The notes under the pieces: generated by a model | Told to the model about the DNA's origin: nothing | What the model saw: the letters and a program-made list of their open reading frames with translations, nothing else | Database searches by the model: none | Program-made: the position numbers and the translations under genes | Shown: one piece after another, positions 46,568-54,319 of the stretch | How the letters are laid out: each line of letters opens with the position of its first letter | How positions within the stretch are numbered: position 1 is the stretch's first letter | Origin: Streptomyces hyaluromycini | Lineage (GTDB): Bacteria > Actinomycetota > Actinomycetes > Streptomycetales > Streptomycetaceae | Reading direction: 5' to 3' | Assembly (NCBI RefSeq): GCF_002217755.1 | Contig: NZ_BCFL01000024.1 | Coordinates: 322,090-386,089, forward strand | Length of the DNA stretch: 64,000 nt

Positions 46568-47496
46568 CGGGACGCCACCTCCGGGGCACGGTGAGCGGCC
46601 ATGCGTTCCGCGGTACGCAGCGCGGCCGAGGTCATGATGTCGAGGTTGCCGGCGTAGGCGGGCAGGTAGTGGGCGGCGCCCTCCACTTCGAGGAAGACGG
46701 AGACCTTCACGGCGTCGCCGGGGGCCAGGGTGCGCAGCGGGTCGTCGGCGGCCACCCGCTCGAACTGCACCTTCTGCTTGAGGCGGTAGCCGGGGACGTA
46801 TGTCTGGACGCGCGCGACCATCGCCTCCACCGATTCCGTGACCGCCGCGTCGTCGCAGTCCCCGACCAGGCAGTGCACGGTGTCCCGCATGATCAGGGGC
46901 GGTTCGGCGGGGTTGAGCACGATGATCGCCTTGCCGCGGGCCGCGCCGCCGACCTTCTCGATGGCGGCGGAGGTGGTCTCGGTGAACTCGTCGATGTTGG
47001 CGCGGGTGCCGGGACCGGCGGAGCGGGAGGAGATCGAGGCGACGATCTCGCCGTAGTGGACCGGGGTGACCGCGTTGACCGCGGCGACGACCGGGATGGT
47101 GGCCTGGCCGCCGCAGGTGACCATGTTGACGTTCGGGGCGTCCAGGTGGGCGTCGCCGTTGACGGGCGGGACGACGTACGGGCCGAGCGCGGCCGGGGTG
47201 AGGTCGACGACCGTACGGCCGAGGGCGCGCAGCACCTCGTCGTGGCGGCGGTGGGCGCCGGCGGAGGTGGCGTCGAAGACGATCGACACGTCCTCGAAGG
47301 CGTCCAGCGCCACCAGCCCGTCCACACCCTCGTGGGTGGTGGCCACCTTGAGGCGGCGGGCGCGCGCCAGGCCGTCCGAGTCCGGGTCGATGCCCGCCAT
47401 GGCGACGATCTCCAGCGACTCGGAGAGCCGCAGGATCTTGATCATCAGGTCGGTGCCGATGTTCCCGGACCCGATGACGGCGGCCTTCGTGGTCAT
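46564..47496 (-). CDS. mhpF: Acetaldehyde dehydrogenase (acetylating)
   Basis: 310 residues, DmpF/BphJ/MhpF family. It converts acetaldehyde, NAD+ and CoA to acetyl-CoA. The N-terminal Rossmann motif is AVIGSGNIGTDLM, and the catalytic Cys is in NMVTCGGQATIPVV. It lies between hydratase and aldolase genes with 4-base overlaps on both sides, so the three are translationally coupled in pathway order. Confidence 0.97.
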   Translation of the reverse strand: MTTKAAVIGSGNIGTDLMIKILRLSESLEIVAMAGIDPDSDGLARARRLKVATTHEGVDGLVALDAFEDVSIVFDATSAGAHRRHDEVLRALGRTVVDLTPAALGPYVVPPVNGDAHLDAPNVNMVTCGGQATIPVVAAVNAVTPVHYGEIVASISSRSAGPGTRANIDEFTETTSAAIEKVGGAARGKAIIVLNPAEPPLIMRDTVHCLVGDCDDAAVTESVEAMVARVQTYVPGYRLKQKVQFERVAADDPLRTLAPGDAVKVSVFLEVEGAAHYLPAYAGNLDIMTSAALRTAERMAAHRAPEVASR

Positions 47497-48299
47497 GCTG
47501 CTCCCTCGGTTCCCTCGGTGGCGAAGGTGACCCCGACCGTGCCGAGGCCCTCGATGTGCGCGGTGAACTCGTCGCCCGCGGCGGCGACCGCCATCGGGCC
47601 GAGCGCTCCGGTGAGGACGATGTCGCCGGCCCGCAGCGGGTCGCCGAGCCCGGCCAGGGTGGCGGCGAGCCAGCGGGCGGCGGTGAGCGGGCTGCCCAGG
47701 CAGTCGGCGCCGGTGCCCTGCGAGACGGTCTCGCCGTTCTTGTCCAGGGTCATCCGGACGCCCCGCAGGTCGACCCGGTCCAGCGGGACCGGTGTGCCGC
47801 CGAGGACGAACAGGCCGCTGGAGGCGTTGTCGGCGACGGTGTCGACGATCGTGATGTCCCAGCCGGCGATCCGGCTGTCCACGATCTCCAGCGCGGGCAG
47901 CGCGAAGGCGGTGGCCCGCAGCAGGTCGGCGACGGTCGGGTCGCGGTGCGGCAGGTCGGCGGCCAGGACCAGGGCGACCTCGGCCTCGACCTTGGGCTGG
48001 AGCAGCCGCCCGGCCGCGACCGGCTCGCCCTCGGCGACCGCCATGTCCGCGAAGAGGGCCCCGAAGTCGGGCTGTCCGACGCCGAGCTGCCGCTGCACGG
48101 CGGGCGAGGTCAGCCCGATCTTGCGGCCCACCGGCCGGCGGCCCGCGGCCACGCCCCGCTCGACGTGCAGCCGCTGCACCGCATAGGCGGTCTCGATGTC
48201 GCCTTCGGGGAGGAGGGCGCGCACGGGGGCGCAGGGGATGCCGGTGCGGGTGGCTTCGTCGAGGACGTCGGCCACCTTGGTGACGAGGTCAGGGCTCAT
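47493..48299 (-). CDS. mhpD: 2-keto-4-pentenoate hydratase
   Basis: 268 residues, MhpD/DmpE family (fumarylacetoacetate-hydrolase-like fold). It hydrates 2-hydroxypenta-2,4-dienoate to 4-hydroxy-2-oxovalerate. Family features: GRKIGLTSPAVQRQLGV, QPKVEAEVALVLAADL (metal-binding acidic residues), ALEIVDSRIAGW. ATG 48299 fits the family length; the open frame upstream runs across the IclR gene and is not coding. It is the first gene of the lower meta-cleavage operon. The ring-cleaving dioxygenase and hydrolase needed to feed it are absent here. Confidence 0.95.
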   Translation of the reverse strand: MSPDLVTKVADVLDEATRTGIPCAPVRALLPEGDIETAYAVQRLHVERGVAAGRRPVGRKIGLTSPAVQRQLGVGQPDFGALFADMAVAEGEPVAAGRLLQPKVEAEVALVLAADLPHRDPTVADLLRATAFALPALEIVDSRIAGWDITIVDTVADNASSGLFVLGGTPVPLDRVDLRGVRMTLDKNGETVSQGTGADCLGSPLTAARWLAATLAGLGDPLRAGDIVLTGALGPMAVAAAGDEFTAHIEGLGTVGVTFATEGTEGAA

Positions 48300-48340
48300 G
48301 CCGACAGGTATAGGCGGGCGCCGGGAAACGAGGCAAAATA

Positions 48341-48359
48341 TGTTCCGTGGTACGGAACA
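48341..48359. promoter_or_regulatory. Candidate IclR operator, lower meta-pathway
   Basis: TGTTCCG and CGGAACA form perfect inverted arms around TGGTA, in the 74-base gap between the divergent hydratase and IclR genes. IclR regulators of aromatic pathways typically act from such shared regions on both genes. Confidence 0.6.
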
Positions 48360-48373
48360 GCAATCAGGGAAAC

Positions 48374-49114
48374 ATGCTCGACAAGGCAGTGGCGGTGCTG
48401 GACTGCTATCGCCCGAACGGCGGCGCGTTCCGTCTGACGGAACTGGCCGAGCGGTCCAAGCTGCCCAAGACCACCGTGTTCCGGCTCTGCGCCGAGCTGG
48501 TCCGGCTCGGCCTGCTGGAGCGGGAAGCGGAGACCTACCGGCTGGGCGGCGCCCTCTTCGAGCTGGGGTCGCTGGTGCCGCGCCGGCAGGATCTGCGGGA
48601 GGCCGCGCTGCCGTTCCTCCAGGACCTCTTCGAGGCCACCCACGAGACCGTGCACCTCGGGGTGCGCGAGGGCCACGAGGTGGTCTACGTCGAGCGCATC
48701 CACGGCCACGACGTGCTGCGGCTGCCGTCCCGGATCGGCGGCCGGCTCCCGCTGACCTGCACCGGGGTCGGCAAGGCCCTGCTGGCGTTCTCGGGCGCCG
48801 AGCTGGTCGAGGAGGTGCTGGCCGCACCGCTCCCCCGTCTCACCCCGCACTCGGTCACGGACCCCGCCCGGCTGCGCACGGCCGTCGAGCAGGCACAGGT
48901 CGCGGGGCTCGCCTACGAGGAGGAAGAGGCCGCGGTAGGGGTCAGCTGCATCGCGGCACCCGTCTTCGACGGCCCCACGGCGGTCGCGGCGCTCTCGGTG
49001 GCCGTACCGTGCGACCGGTTCCGGCCCGCGCAGCTGGCCCCGGCGGTACGGACGGCGGCGCTGGGGCTGTCCCGGGCGCTGCGCGGGGTCAGGCGCCCAG
49101 CGGGATCGGCGTGA
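48374..49114 (+). CDS. IclR-family regulator (lower meta-pathway)
   Basis: 246 residues. Winged helix-turn-helix FRLTELAERSKLPKTTVFRLCAELVRLGLLER, then the effector domain (HETVHLGVREGHEVVYVERI, LTCTGVGKALLAF, GVSCIAAPVFD). ATG 48374 with AGGGAA five bases upstream is preferred; GTG 48347 is also in frame but lies inside the palindromic operator. It is divergent from the hydratase operon, which it probably controls. Its 3' end overlaps the convergent monooxygenase gene by 26 bases, an antisense overlap. Confidence 0.93.
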   Translation: MLDKAVAVLDCYRPNGGAFRLTELAERSKLPKTTVFRLCAELVRLGLLEREAETYRLGGALFELGSLVPRRQDLREAALPFLQDLFEATHETVHLGVREGHEVVYVERIHGHDVLRLPSRIGGRLPLTCTGVGKALLAFSGAELVEEVLAAPLPRLTPHSVTDPARLRTAVEQAQVAGLAYEEEEAAVGVSCIAAPVFDGPTAVAALSVAVPCDRFRPAQLAPAVRTAALGLSRALRGVRRPAGSA

Positions 49115-50348
49115 ACATGGCCGGCTCCTGGTCCGGGGTCAGGGCGGTCGGGCCGTACTCCCAGTCGGTGAACCCGTAGTCGTACGTGTCCCGCGCCCGC
49201 ATGACCGCGTTGCGCCGGAGGCGTTCCCCGCCTTCGAGGTGCCACAGCTCGCCCCAGGCGCGGGCGGTGGTCTGCACCCGGCGGCAGTGCTCGACCCGGA
49301 CCGCCTGGTAGGCGGCGAGGGCCGCGTCCCGGTCCGGGGCGGTACGGGTGAGATGGTGGGCGAGCACCCAGCCGTCCTCGATCGCCATGATCGCGCCCTG
49401 GGCCATGTACTGCAGCGGCGGATGCGCGGCGTCGCCGAGCAGGGCGACCCGGCCGTGCACCCAGGTGTCCACCGGGTCCCGGTCGAGCATCTGCCACCAG
49501 CGGTCCCGCCACATGAGCGGGATGCCCCGGCGGACGGTGTCGCAGGTGGCCTCGAAGGCCGCGTCGAGCTCCTCGGGCCCGCCCCACCGCGCGTCGCCCG
49601 CGGCACCCGCGGGCGACGCATCGGCGGACGGCGACGCGAAGACGGCGACCTGGTTGAGCATCTCCCCGCCGCGCAGCGGGTACTGCACGAAGTGGCAGCG
49701 CGGCCCGACGTACACGACGACGTCCTTCTCCGCGACCCCGTTGCCCCGCACCCGCTCGATGGGCACGGCCGCCCGGTAGGCCACGTAACGCGAGCTGACC
49801 ACGTCGTCGCCCACGAACTCCCGCCGCGCCACGGAGTGCAGTCCGTCGGCGGCGACGACCAGCGCGGCCTCGTCGGTACGGCCGTCCGCCAGCCGGATCC
49901 GCGCGCCGGCACCGGTGTTCTCGTACCCGACGACCTTCCGGCCGGTGCACAGCTCGACGCCGGCCGCCCGGCAGGCGCGCAGGAGGAGGGCGTGCAGGTC
50001 GCTGCGGTGGATGACCAGGTAGGGGTAGCCGTACCGGCGTTCCAGGTCGGACAGGTCGAGCCGGGTGAGTTCACGGGCGTCGAGGGCGTCGCGCATCACC
50101 ATGGCCTCGGGGAGCACACCGAGGCTCCTGGCCTCGTCGAGCAGGCCGTAGTCGTCGAGGATGCGGGTGCAGTTGGGCGCGAGCTGGATGCCGGCGCCGA
50201 CCTCGCCGAACTCCTCGGCGCGTTCGAGGACGCGCACCCGCAGTCCCGCCCGGGTGAGGGCGAAGGCGGTGCTGAGGCCGCCGATGCCGCCCCCGACGAC
50301 GAGGACGTCGGGACGGTGCGGGCCGGTGGGGGGTGTGGGTGCGGTCAT
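49089..50348 (-). CDS. 3-hydroxybenzoate 6-monooxygenase-like flavoprotein
   Basis: 419 residues, class A FAD monooxygenase. It has GxGxxG (VVGGGIGGLSTA), the DG motif VVAADGLHS and the GD motif ALLGDAAHPPLQYMAQG. Its place at the end of a gentisate operon indicates 3-hydroxybenzoate to gentisate conversion using NADH and O2; salicylate hydroxylases giving gentisate belong to the same family and cannot be excluded. It is separated from the isomerase gene by 31 bases. Its stop overlaps the convergent IclR gene. Confidence 0.88.
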   Translation of the reverse strand: MTAPTPPTGPHRPDVLVVGGGIGGLSTAFALTRAGLRVRVLERAEEFGEVGAGIQLAPNCTRILDDYGLLDEARSLGVLPEAMVMRDALDARELTRLDLSDLERRYGYPYLVIHRSDLHALLLRACRAAGVELCTGRKVVGYENTGAGARIRLADGRTDEAALVVAADGLHSVARREFVGDDVVSSRYVAYRAAVPIERVRGNGVAEKDVVVYVGPRCHFVQYPLRGGEMLNQVAVFASPSADASPAGAAGDARWGGPEELDAAFEATCDTVRRGIPLMWRDRWWQMLDRDPVDTWVHGRVALLGDAAHPPLQYMAQGAIMAIEDGWVLAHHLTRTAPDRDAALAAYQAVRVEHCRRVQTTARAWGELWHLEGGERLRRNAVMRARDTYDYGFTDWEYGPTALTPDQEPAMFTPIPLGA

Positions 50349-50379
50349 GGTCTCTTCCTTGCGTACCGGGGCAGGCTGC

Positions 50380-51186
50380 TCAGAGCCAGGGGGTCAGGAC
50401 GGGCGCGCCGTCGAAGGGGGCCGGGCGGCCGGTGAGGTAGGCGGCGATGTCGGGGAGTTCGCCGGTGAGTTCGGCCGGGCCGCCCGGACCGGGCAGCTCC
50501 CAGCGGTGGCCGTCGGACCGCAGGACGAGGGCCGGGCCGGTGGCCGCGGCGGCCCGTCTGGCGACCACGTCGTCGCAGAGCGCGGCGAGGAAGCCGGCCG
50601 GGAGGTCGGCGAAGGACACTCCGTTGGCGAGGTCGACTGCGTGCACGTACACCTCGCGGGCGCGCAGCCAGGGTAGTTCGGTGGCCGCGACGGTACGGCC
50701 CTGGCCGGTCACGACCGGCGACCGCCACCGGACCTCGTCGAGCGCGTCCATGGCGTCGGCGAGGGTGCCGGCCGACCGCCGCAGCCATGCGGTCAGTTCG
50801 GTCGCGGGCCGCCGGGCACCGTGCTCGATGCCGGCGGCGCGTTCCTCGGGCGAGGCGTACATCGGGGTCGGCGAGCCGGTGGCGGCCCAGTGCACGAGGT
50901 TGCCCAACGCGTCGGCGTTGGCGGCCACATGGGCGACCAGGTGGCGTCGGGTCCAGCCGGGCAGCCCGCTGGGCGGGTCCAGGTCGGCGTCGGCGGCCCG
51001 GAGAAACAGCTCGGTGCCGGACCGTACCCAGCGCCGGGCGTCCGCGAGGGTACGGCTGGTGTGGCCGGTACGGCTGGTGTGGCCGGTACGGCTGGTGTGG
51101 CGAGTATGGCTGTTTTGGCTGGTGTGGCGAGTGTGGCTGTCTTGGCTGGTGTGGCTGTCATGGCTGGTGTGGCTGGTGTGGCTCAT
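50380..51186 (-). CDS. Mycothiol-dependent maleylpyruvate isomerase with His-rich N-terminal repeat
   Basis: 268 residues. It isomerises maleylpyruvate to fumarylpyruvate with mycothiol. The catalytic domain begins near residue 47: SGLPGWTRRHLVAHVAANADAL (metal His), TPMYASPEERAAGIE, and LRAREVYVHAVDL (Glu and His metal ligands), then the small C-terminal domain. The first 46 residues are a repeat of Ser-His-Thr type units containing ten His, which I have not seen in this family. ATG 51186 overlaps the hydrolase stop (ATGA) and no other in-frame start precedes the catalytic domain, so the repeat is probably translated. Confidence 0.92.
   Translation of the reverse strand: MSHTSHTSHDSHTSQDSHTRHTSQNSHTRHTSRTGHTSRTGHTSRTLADARRWVRSGTELFLRAADADLDPPSGLPGWTRRHLVAHVAANADALGNLVHWAATGSPTPMYASPEERAAGIEHGARRPATELTAWLRRSAGTLADAMDALDEVRWRSPVVTGQGRTVAATELPWLRAREVYVHAVDLANGVSFADLPAGFLAALCDDVVARRAAAATGPALVLRSDGHRWELPGPGGPAELTGELPDIAAYLTGRPAPFDGAPVLTPWL
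51045..51183. repeat. Imperfect 9/18-bp tandem repeat encoding the His-rich N-terminus
   Basis: Units of GCTGGTGTGGC-type sequence run for about 138 bases at the start of the isomerase gene. Unit lengths stay multiples of three, so the frame is preserved. T content is much higher than in the flanking coding sequence on the plus strand. Confidence 0.85.
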
Positions 51187-52079
51187 CGGGCCGACGTCTC
51201 CCGTACGACCCGGTTGACCAGCCGCCCGATGCCCGCGATCTCCGTGACGACGGTCTCGCCGCCCAGCAGGAAGCGCTGCGGCTCACGGGCCTGGCCGACC
51301 CCGCCGGGCGTGCCGGTGGCGATGAGGTCGCCGGGGTTGAGCCGGACCATCGTCGACACGTACTCCACCAGCGCGACCGGGTCGAAGAGCAGGTCTCCGG
51401 TGGAGTCGGACTGCATCACCTCGCCGTCGACGGCCAGCCGGATGTCGAGCACGGGCCGCACACCGCCCGGCAGTTCGTCCGGGGTGACGAGATACGGCCC
51501 GACCGGTGTGCTGGAGTCCCACGCCTTACCCTGCAGCCACTCCCGGGTGCGGAACTGCCAGTCCCGGCAGGTGATGTCGTTGAGGACGGTGAACCCGGCG
51601 ATCGCCGCCGCGGCCTCGGCCCCGCGTGCCCGCCGCACCGTCCTGCCCACCACGACGGCGAGTTCGGCCTCCCAGTCGAACTGCCCGGTCTCCTCGGGCC
51701 GCACGATGTCGTCGCCCGCGCCGATCAGGCAGTCCGCGAACTTCGCGAACAGGGTGGGGTGTTCGGGCAGGTCGCGGCCCATCTCCTGGATGTGGTTGCG
51801 GTAGTTGAGGCCGACGCACACCACCTTGGAGGGGGCGGGGACGACGGGGGCGAAGTCGGCGCCGGCCAGCGGGTAGGCCGGGCCGGTCGCCGTGGCGGCG
51901 AACTCCCGCCAGCCGTCCTGGCGCAGCACGGCGCCCACGTCCGGGAGGCCGAGGTCGACCAGCACCCCGCCGGTCCCGCCGGTCCCGCCTGGCTCACCGC
52001 TCCCGCCGCTCTCGCCGCTCTCGCCGTCGAGGCGTACGGCCCGGGTGGTGGCGCCGGTGCGCAGGGTCGCGAGCTTCAT
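51183..52079 (-). CDS. Fumarylpyruvate hydrolase (FAH family)
   Basis: 298 residues. It cleaves fumarylpyruvate to fumarate and pyruvate. FAH-family motifs: VCVGLNYRNHIQEMG, PTLFAKFADCLIG, FDWEAELAVVVG (acidic metal ligands), GYTV-like GFTVLNDITCRDWQ, and GDLIATGTPGGVGQ. Residues ~19-38 are a Gly/Ser/Glu/Thr-rich insertion (GESGESGGSGEPGGTGGTGG) encoded by short repeats. It is coupled by 4-base overlaps to both the dioxygenase upstream and the isomerase downstream. Confidence 0.94.
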   Translation of the reverse strand: MKLATLRTGATTRAVRLDGESGESGGSGEPGGTGGTGGVLVDLGLPDVGAVLRQDGWREFAATATGPAYPLAGADFAPVVPAPSKVVCVGLNYRNHIQEMGRDLPEHPTLFAKFADCLIGAGDDIVRPEETGQFDWEAELAVVVGRTVRRARGAEAAAAIAGFTVLNDITCRDWQFRTREWLQGKAWDSSTPVGPYLVTPDELPGGVRPVLDIRLAVDGEVMQSDSTGDLLFDPVALVEYVSTMVRLNPGDLIATGTPGGVGQAREPQRFLLGGETVVTEIAGIGRLVNRVVRETSAR

Positions 52080-53254
52080 CGGGTGGTTCCTTCCACGTGC
52101 GTGCGGTTGAGCCGGAGGGCCTCGAAGACCGGGGAGTCGCTGAACCGGAACAGGTCCAGCGCGCCGGAGTCGGAGTCGGTCGCCCCTGCCTCGGAGCGGA
52201 CCGACAACGGCTGCCAGGAGGGCACGACGAACAGGTCGCCGCGCGTGACGGACCAGGACGTCTCCCCGACGGTGACCGTGCCGGAGCCGTCGAAGACCTG
52301 GTACACCGACGAGCCGGTCTCGCGGACGGGCGCGGTCTCGGTGCCGCGCGTGACGCGGTGCATCTCGGCGCGGACGGTGGGCAGCACGTCGGCGCCGGTC
52401 GCCGGGTCGGTGAAGCGGACGGCCGCGTGGCCGGGCTCGACGGTGCCGGCGAACCCCTCAGACTCCAGGGCGAGCTGGTCGGCGAGGGCGCGGTCGGTGT
52501 GCTCCCAGCGGTAGGCCAGGAGGGGGGTGCCGGGGGCGGCGGCCTCGGCTGCCTCGGCGGCCGCCACCGGCCTGAGGCCCGGATGCCCCCACAGGCGCTC
52601 GGAGCGCGAACGCTCCGGGGTGATCCGCTCGGCGTCGCTGATCTCGTCCCGGCCGAACTCGAAGAACTGCGACTCGGTGAGGTACTGGAACGGGATGTCC
52701 AGCCCGTCGATCCAGGCCATCGGCTCGGCGGTGGCGTTGTGGTGGGCGTGCAGGTGCCAGCCGGCCTGCGGCAGGAAGTCGCCGCGCCGCATCGCGACCG
52801 GGTCGCCGCCGACGACCGTCCACACACCCTCGCCCTCCACCACGAACCGGAAGGCGTGCTGGGTGTGGCGGTGCTCGGGGGCGTCCTCGCCGGGCATCAG
52901 GTACTGGATCGCGGCCCACAGGGTCGGCGTCGCGAAGGGCCGGCCGGCGAGCGCCGGGTTGGCGAGCGCGATGGCACGGCGCTCGCCGCCGCGGCCCACC
53001 GGGACCAGGTCGCCGGCCTGCGCGGCCAGGGCGCGCAGCTGCCGCCAGCGCCATACGTGGGGCACGGCCCGGGAGCGCGGGTGGGCCGGCATGAGGTCGC
53101 CGATCTCGGTCCACAGCGGGACGAGGAGCTCCCGCTCGAAGCCCCGGTACAGCTCTTCGAGGGCCGGGGTGACCTCGGGCTGCCCCGGCGCCGCGGTGGC
53201 CCGGAGGCGGACCGGGGAGTCCGTGGCCCGGTCTGGGGTAAAGGTCTGCGTCAC
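52076..53254 (-). CDS. Gentisate 1,2-dioxygenase
   Basis: About 392 residues, bicupin Fe(II) dioxygenase that opens gentisate to maleylpyruvate. The N-terminal cupin carries the metal ligands in PEHRHTQHAFRFVVEGEG and GWHLHAHHN; the C-terminal cupin is degenerate (SSVYQVFDGSGTVTVG). It is the first gene of the gentisate operon, divergent from an IclR regulator. GTG 53254 is chosen on family length. ATG 53290 is in frame but abuts the candidate operator and has no ribosome site, so the exact start is uncertain. Confidence 0.94.
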   Translation of the reverse strand: MTQTFTPDRATDSPVRLRATAAPGQPEVTPALEELYRGFERELLVPLWTEIGDLMPAHPRSRAVPHVWRWRQLRALAAQAGDLVPVGRGGERRAIALANPALAGRPFATPTLWAAIQYLMPGEDAPEHRHTQHAFRFVVEGEGVWTVVGGDPVAMRRGDFLPQAGWHLHAHHNATAEPMAWIDGLDIPFQYLTESQFFEFGRDEISDAERITPERSRSERLWGHPGLRPVAAAEAAEAAAPGTPLLAYRWEHTDRALADQLALESEGFAGTVEPGHAAVRFTDPATGADVLPTVRAEMHRVTRGTETAPVRETGSSVYQVFDGSGTVTVGETSWSVTRGDLFVVPSWQPLSVRSEAGATDSDSGALDLFRFSDSPVFEALRLNRTHVEGTTR

Positions 53255-53290
53255 ACCCCTCAGGGTGCGCCGTGTCCACCTGGAAGACAT

Positions 53291-53314
53291 GGAGATTCTG
53301 GACAGCAGAATTCC
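53291..53314. promoter_or_regulatory. Candidate IclR operator, gentisate operon
   Basis: ATTCTG and CAGAAT are inverted arms around GACAG, extended by GGA and TCC. The site lies in the 76-base gap between the divergent dioxygenase and IclR genes. It is only a positional candidate. Confidence 0.45.
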
Positions 53315-53330
53315 GTGTCACCCTGGAGAG

Positions 53331-54098
53331 ATGGACAAGCCGCTGAAGAATCCGCCGCCCTACGCCATCGCGAGTGTCGACCACGCGCTGCGCGCCGCGG
53401 CGATGCTCCAGCTGGAGGGCGGGCTGACCGTGTCGCAGATCGCCGAGCGGCTGGGCGTGGCCCGGTCCACCGCGCACCGGCTGCTGGCCATGCTCGTGTA
53501 CCGGGACTTCGCCGTCCAGGACGAGGACCGGGTCTATCGCGCCGGGCCGGTCCTGGAGCTGGCCGCGCACTCGCAGTCGCAGGTGTCGCGGCTGCGGGCG
53601 GTCGCACTGCCGCATCTGCAGCGGCTGGTCGAGCTGCTGGAGGAGACGGCCAACCTCGTCATCCGCACGGGCGACTCCGTCCGGTTCATCGCCAGTGCGG
53701 AGTGCGCGCGGGTGCTCCGGGTGGGGTCCCGGGAGGGGATGGTGTTCCCGGCGCACCGGACCACGGGCGGACTGCTGCTGCTGGCGGATCTGCCGGAGGA
53801 GGAGCTGGCGGAGGTGTACGCGCAGGAGCGGTACCGGGACCGGCCGGCCGAGCGGCCGGACCTCGCCGGGCTGCGGCGGGAGCTGGCGCGGGTGCGGCGG
53901 GGTGGCTTCGCCGTGAACCGGGAGCGGTCGGAGCGGGGGCTGGTCGCGGTGGGGGTGCCGGTGCGGGGGGCCGACGGGCGGGTGGTGGCGGGGCTTTCGG
54001 TCTCGCTGCCGAGCGTGCGGTACGAGAAGGGCCGGCTGGGGGAGTTGGTGGCGGCCTTGGGCGGAGTGGCTCGGGGGATCGAGGGTGAGCTCGTCTAA
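53331..54098 (+). CDS. IclR-family regulator (gentisate operon)
   Basis: 255 residues. Helix-turn-helix GLTVSQIAERLGVARSTAHRLLAMLVYRDFAVQ followed by an IclR effector domain (FPAHRTTGGLLLLADLPEEEL, NRERSERGLVAVGVPV). ATG 53331 has GGAG a few bases upstream. It is divergent from the gentisate dioxygenase operon, so it is its likely regulator. It is clearly different in sequence from the IclR protein about 5 kb away. A dispersed repeat with a terminator hairpin follows. Confidence 0.93.
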   Translation: MDKPLKNPPPYAIASVDHALRAAAMLQLEGGLTVSQIAERLGVARSTAHRLLAMLVYRDFAVQDEDRVYRAGPVLELAAHSQSQVSRLRAVALPHLQRLVELLEETANLVIRTGDSVRFIASAECARVLRVGSREGMVFPAHRTTGGLLLLADLPEEELAEVYAQERYRDRPAERPDLAGLRRELARVRRGGFAVNRERSERGLVAVGVPVRGADGRVVAGLSVSLPSVRYEKGRLGELVAALGGVARGIEGELV

Positions 54099-54120
54099 GG
54101 GGGTGGGGGGTGTTGTGGTG

Positions 54121-54206
54121 TCACGGCTGCGGGCTATCTGTGGCTGGTCGCGCCCACGCGGCGGAGCCGCATATCGACGACGCCCCGCGCCCCTGACGGG
54201 GCGCGT
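54121..54206. repeat. Dispersed Streptomyces intergenic repeat, copy B, with terminator hairpin
   Basis: Read on the minus strand it matches copy A nearly base for base over GGGGCGCGGGGC...GTGGGCGCGACCAGCCACAG. It contains CGCGCCCC-TGAC-GGGGCGCG, a perfect 8-bp stem with a 4-base loop, and the small GCGGCGGAGCCGC hairpin. Its place right after the IclR gene suits a terminator role. Confidence 0.8.
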
Positions 54207-54211
54207 TAAGC

Positions 54212-54318
54212 TGGCCCCGCAGCTGGTTCGTCCCGTTCGCCAGATGGGATGTCGTAAGAGGGAACCCGGTGTGAGTCCGGGACTGCCCCGCAGCGGTGAG
54301 CCTGGCCGCCGTCGGCGG
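54212..54318 (+). promoter_or_regulatory. Cobalamin riboswitch, truncated at its 3' side
   Basis: The core GGGAACCCGGTGTGAGTCCGGGACTG followed by CCCCGCAGCGGTGAGC is the conserved central part of the B12 riboswitch, with CTGGTTCGTCCCG upstream as its 5' partner. The usual 3' part, including the expression platform and the ribosome site of metE, is missing: sequence changes to the middle of metE within about 20 bases. In Streptomyces such switches shut off metE when B12 allows MetH to work. Confidence 0.85.
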
Positions 54319-54319
54319 G

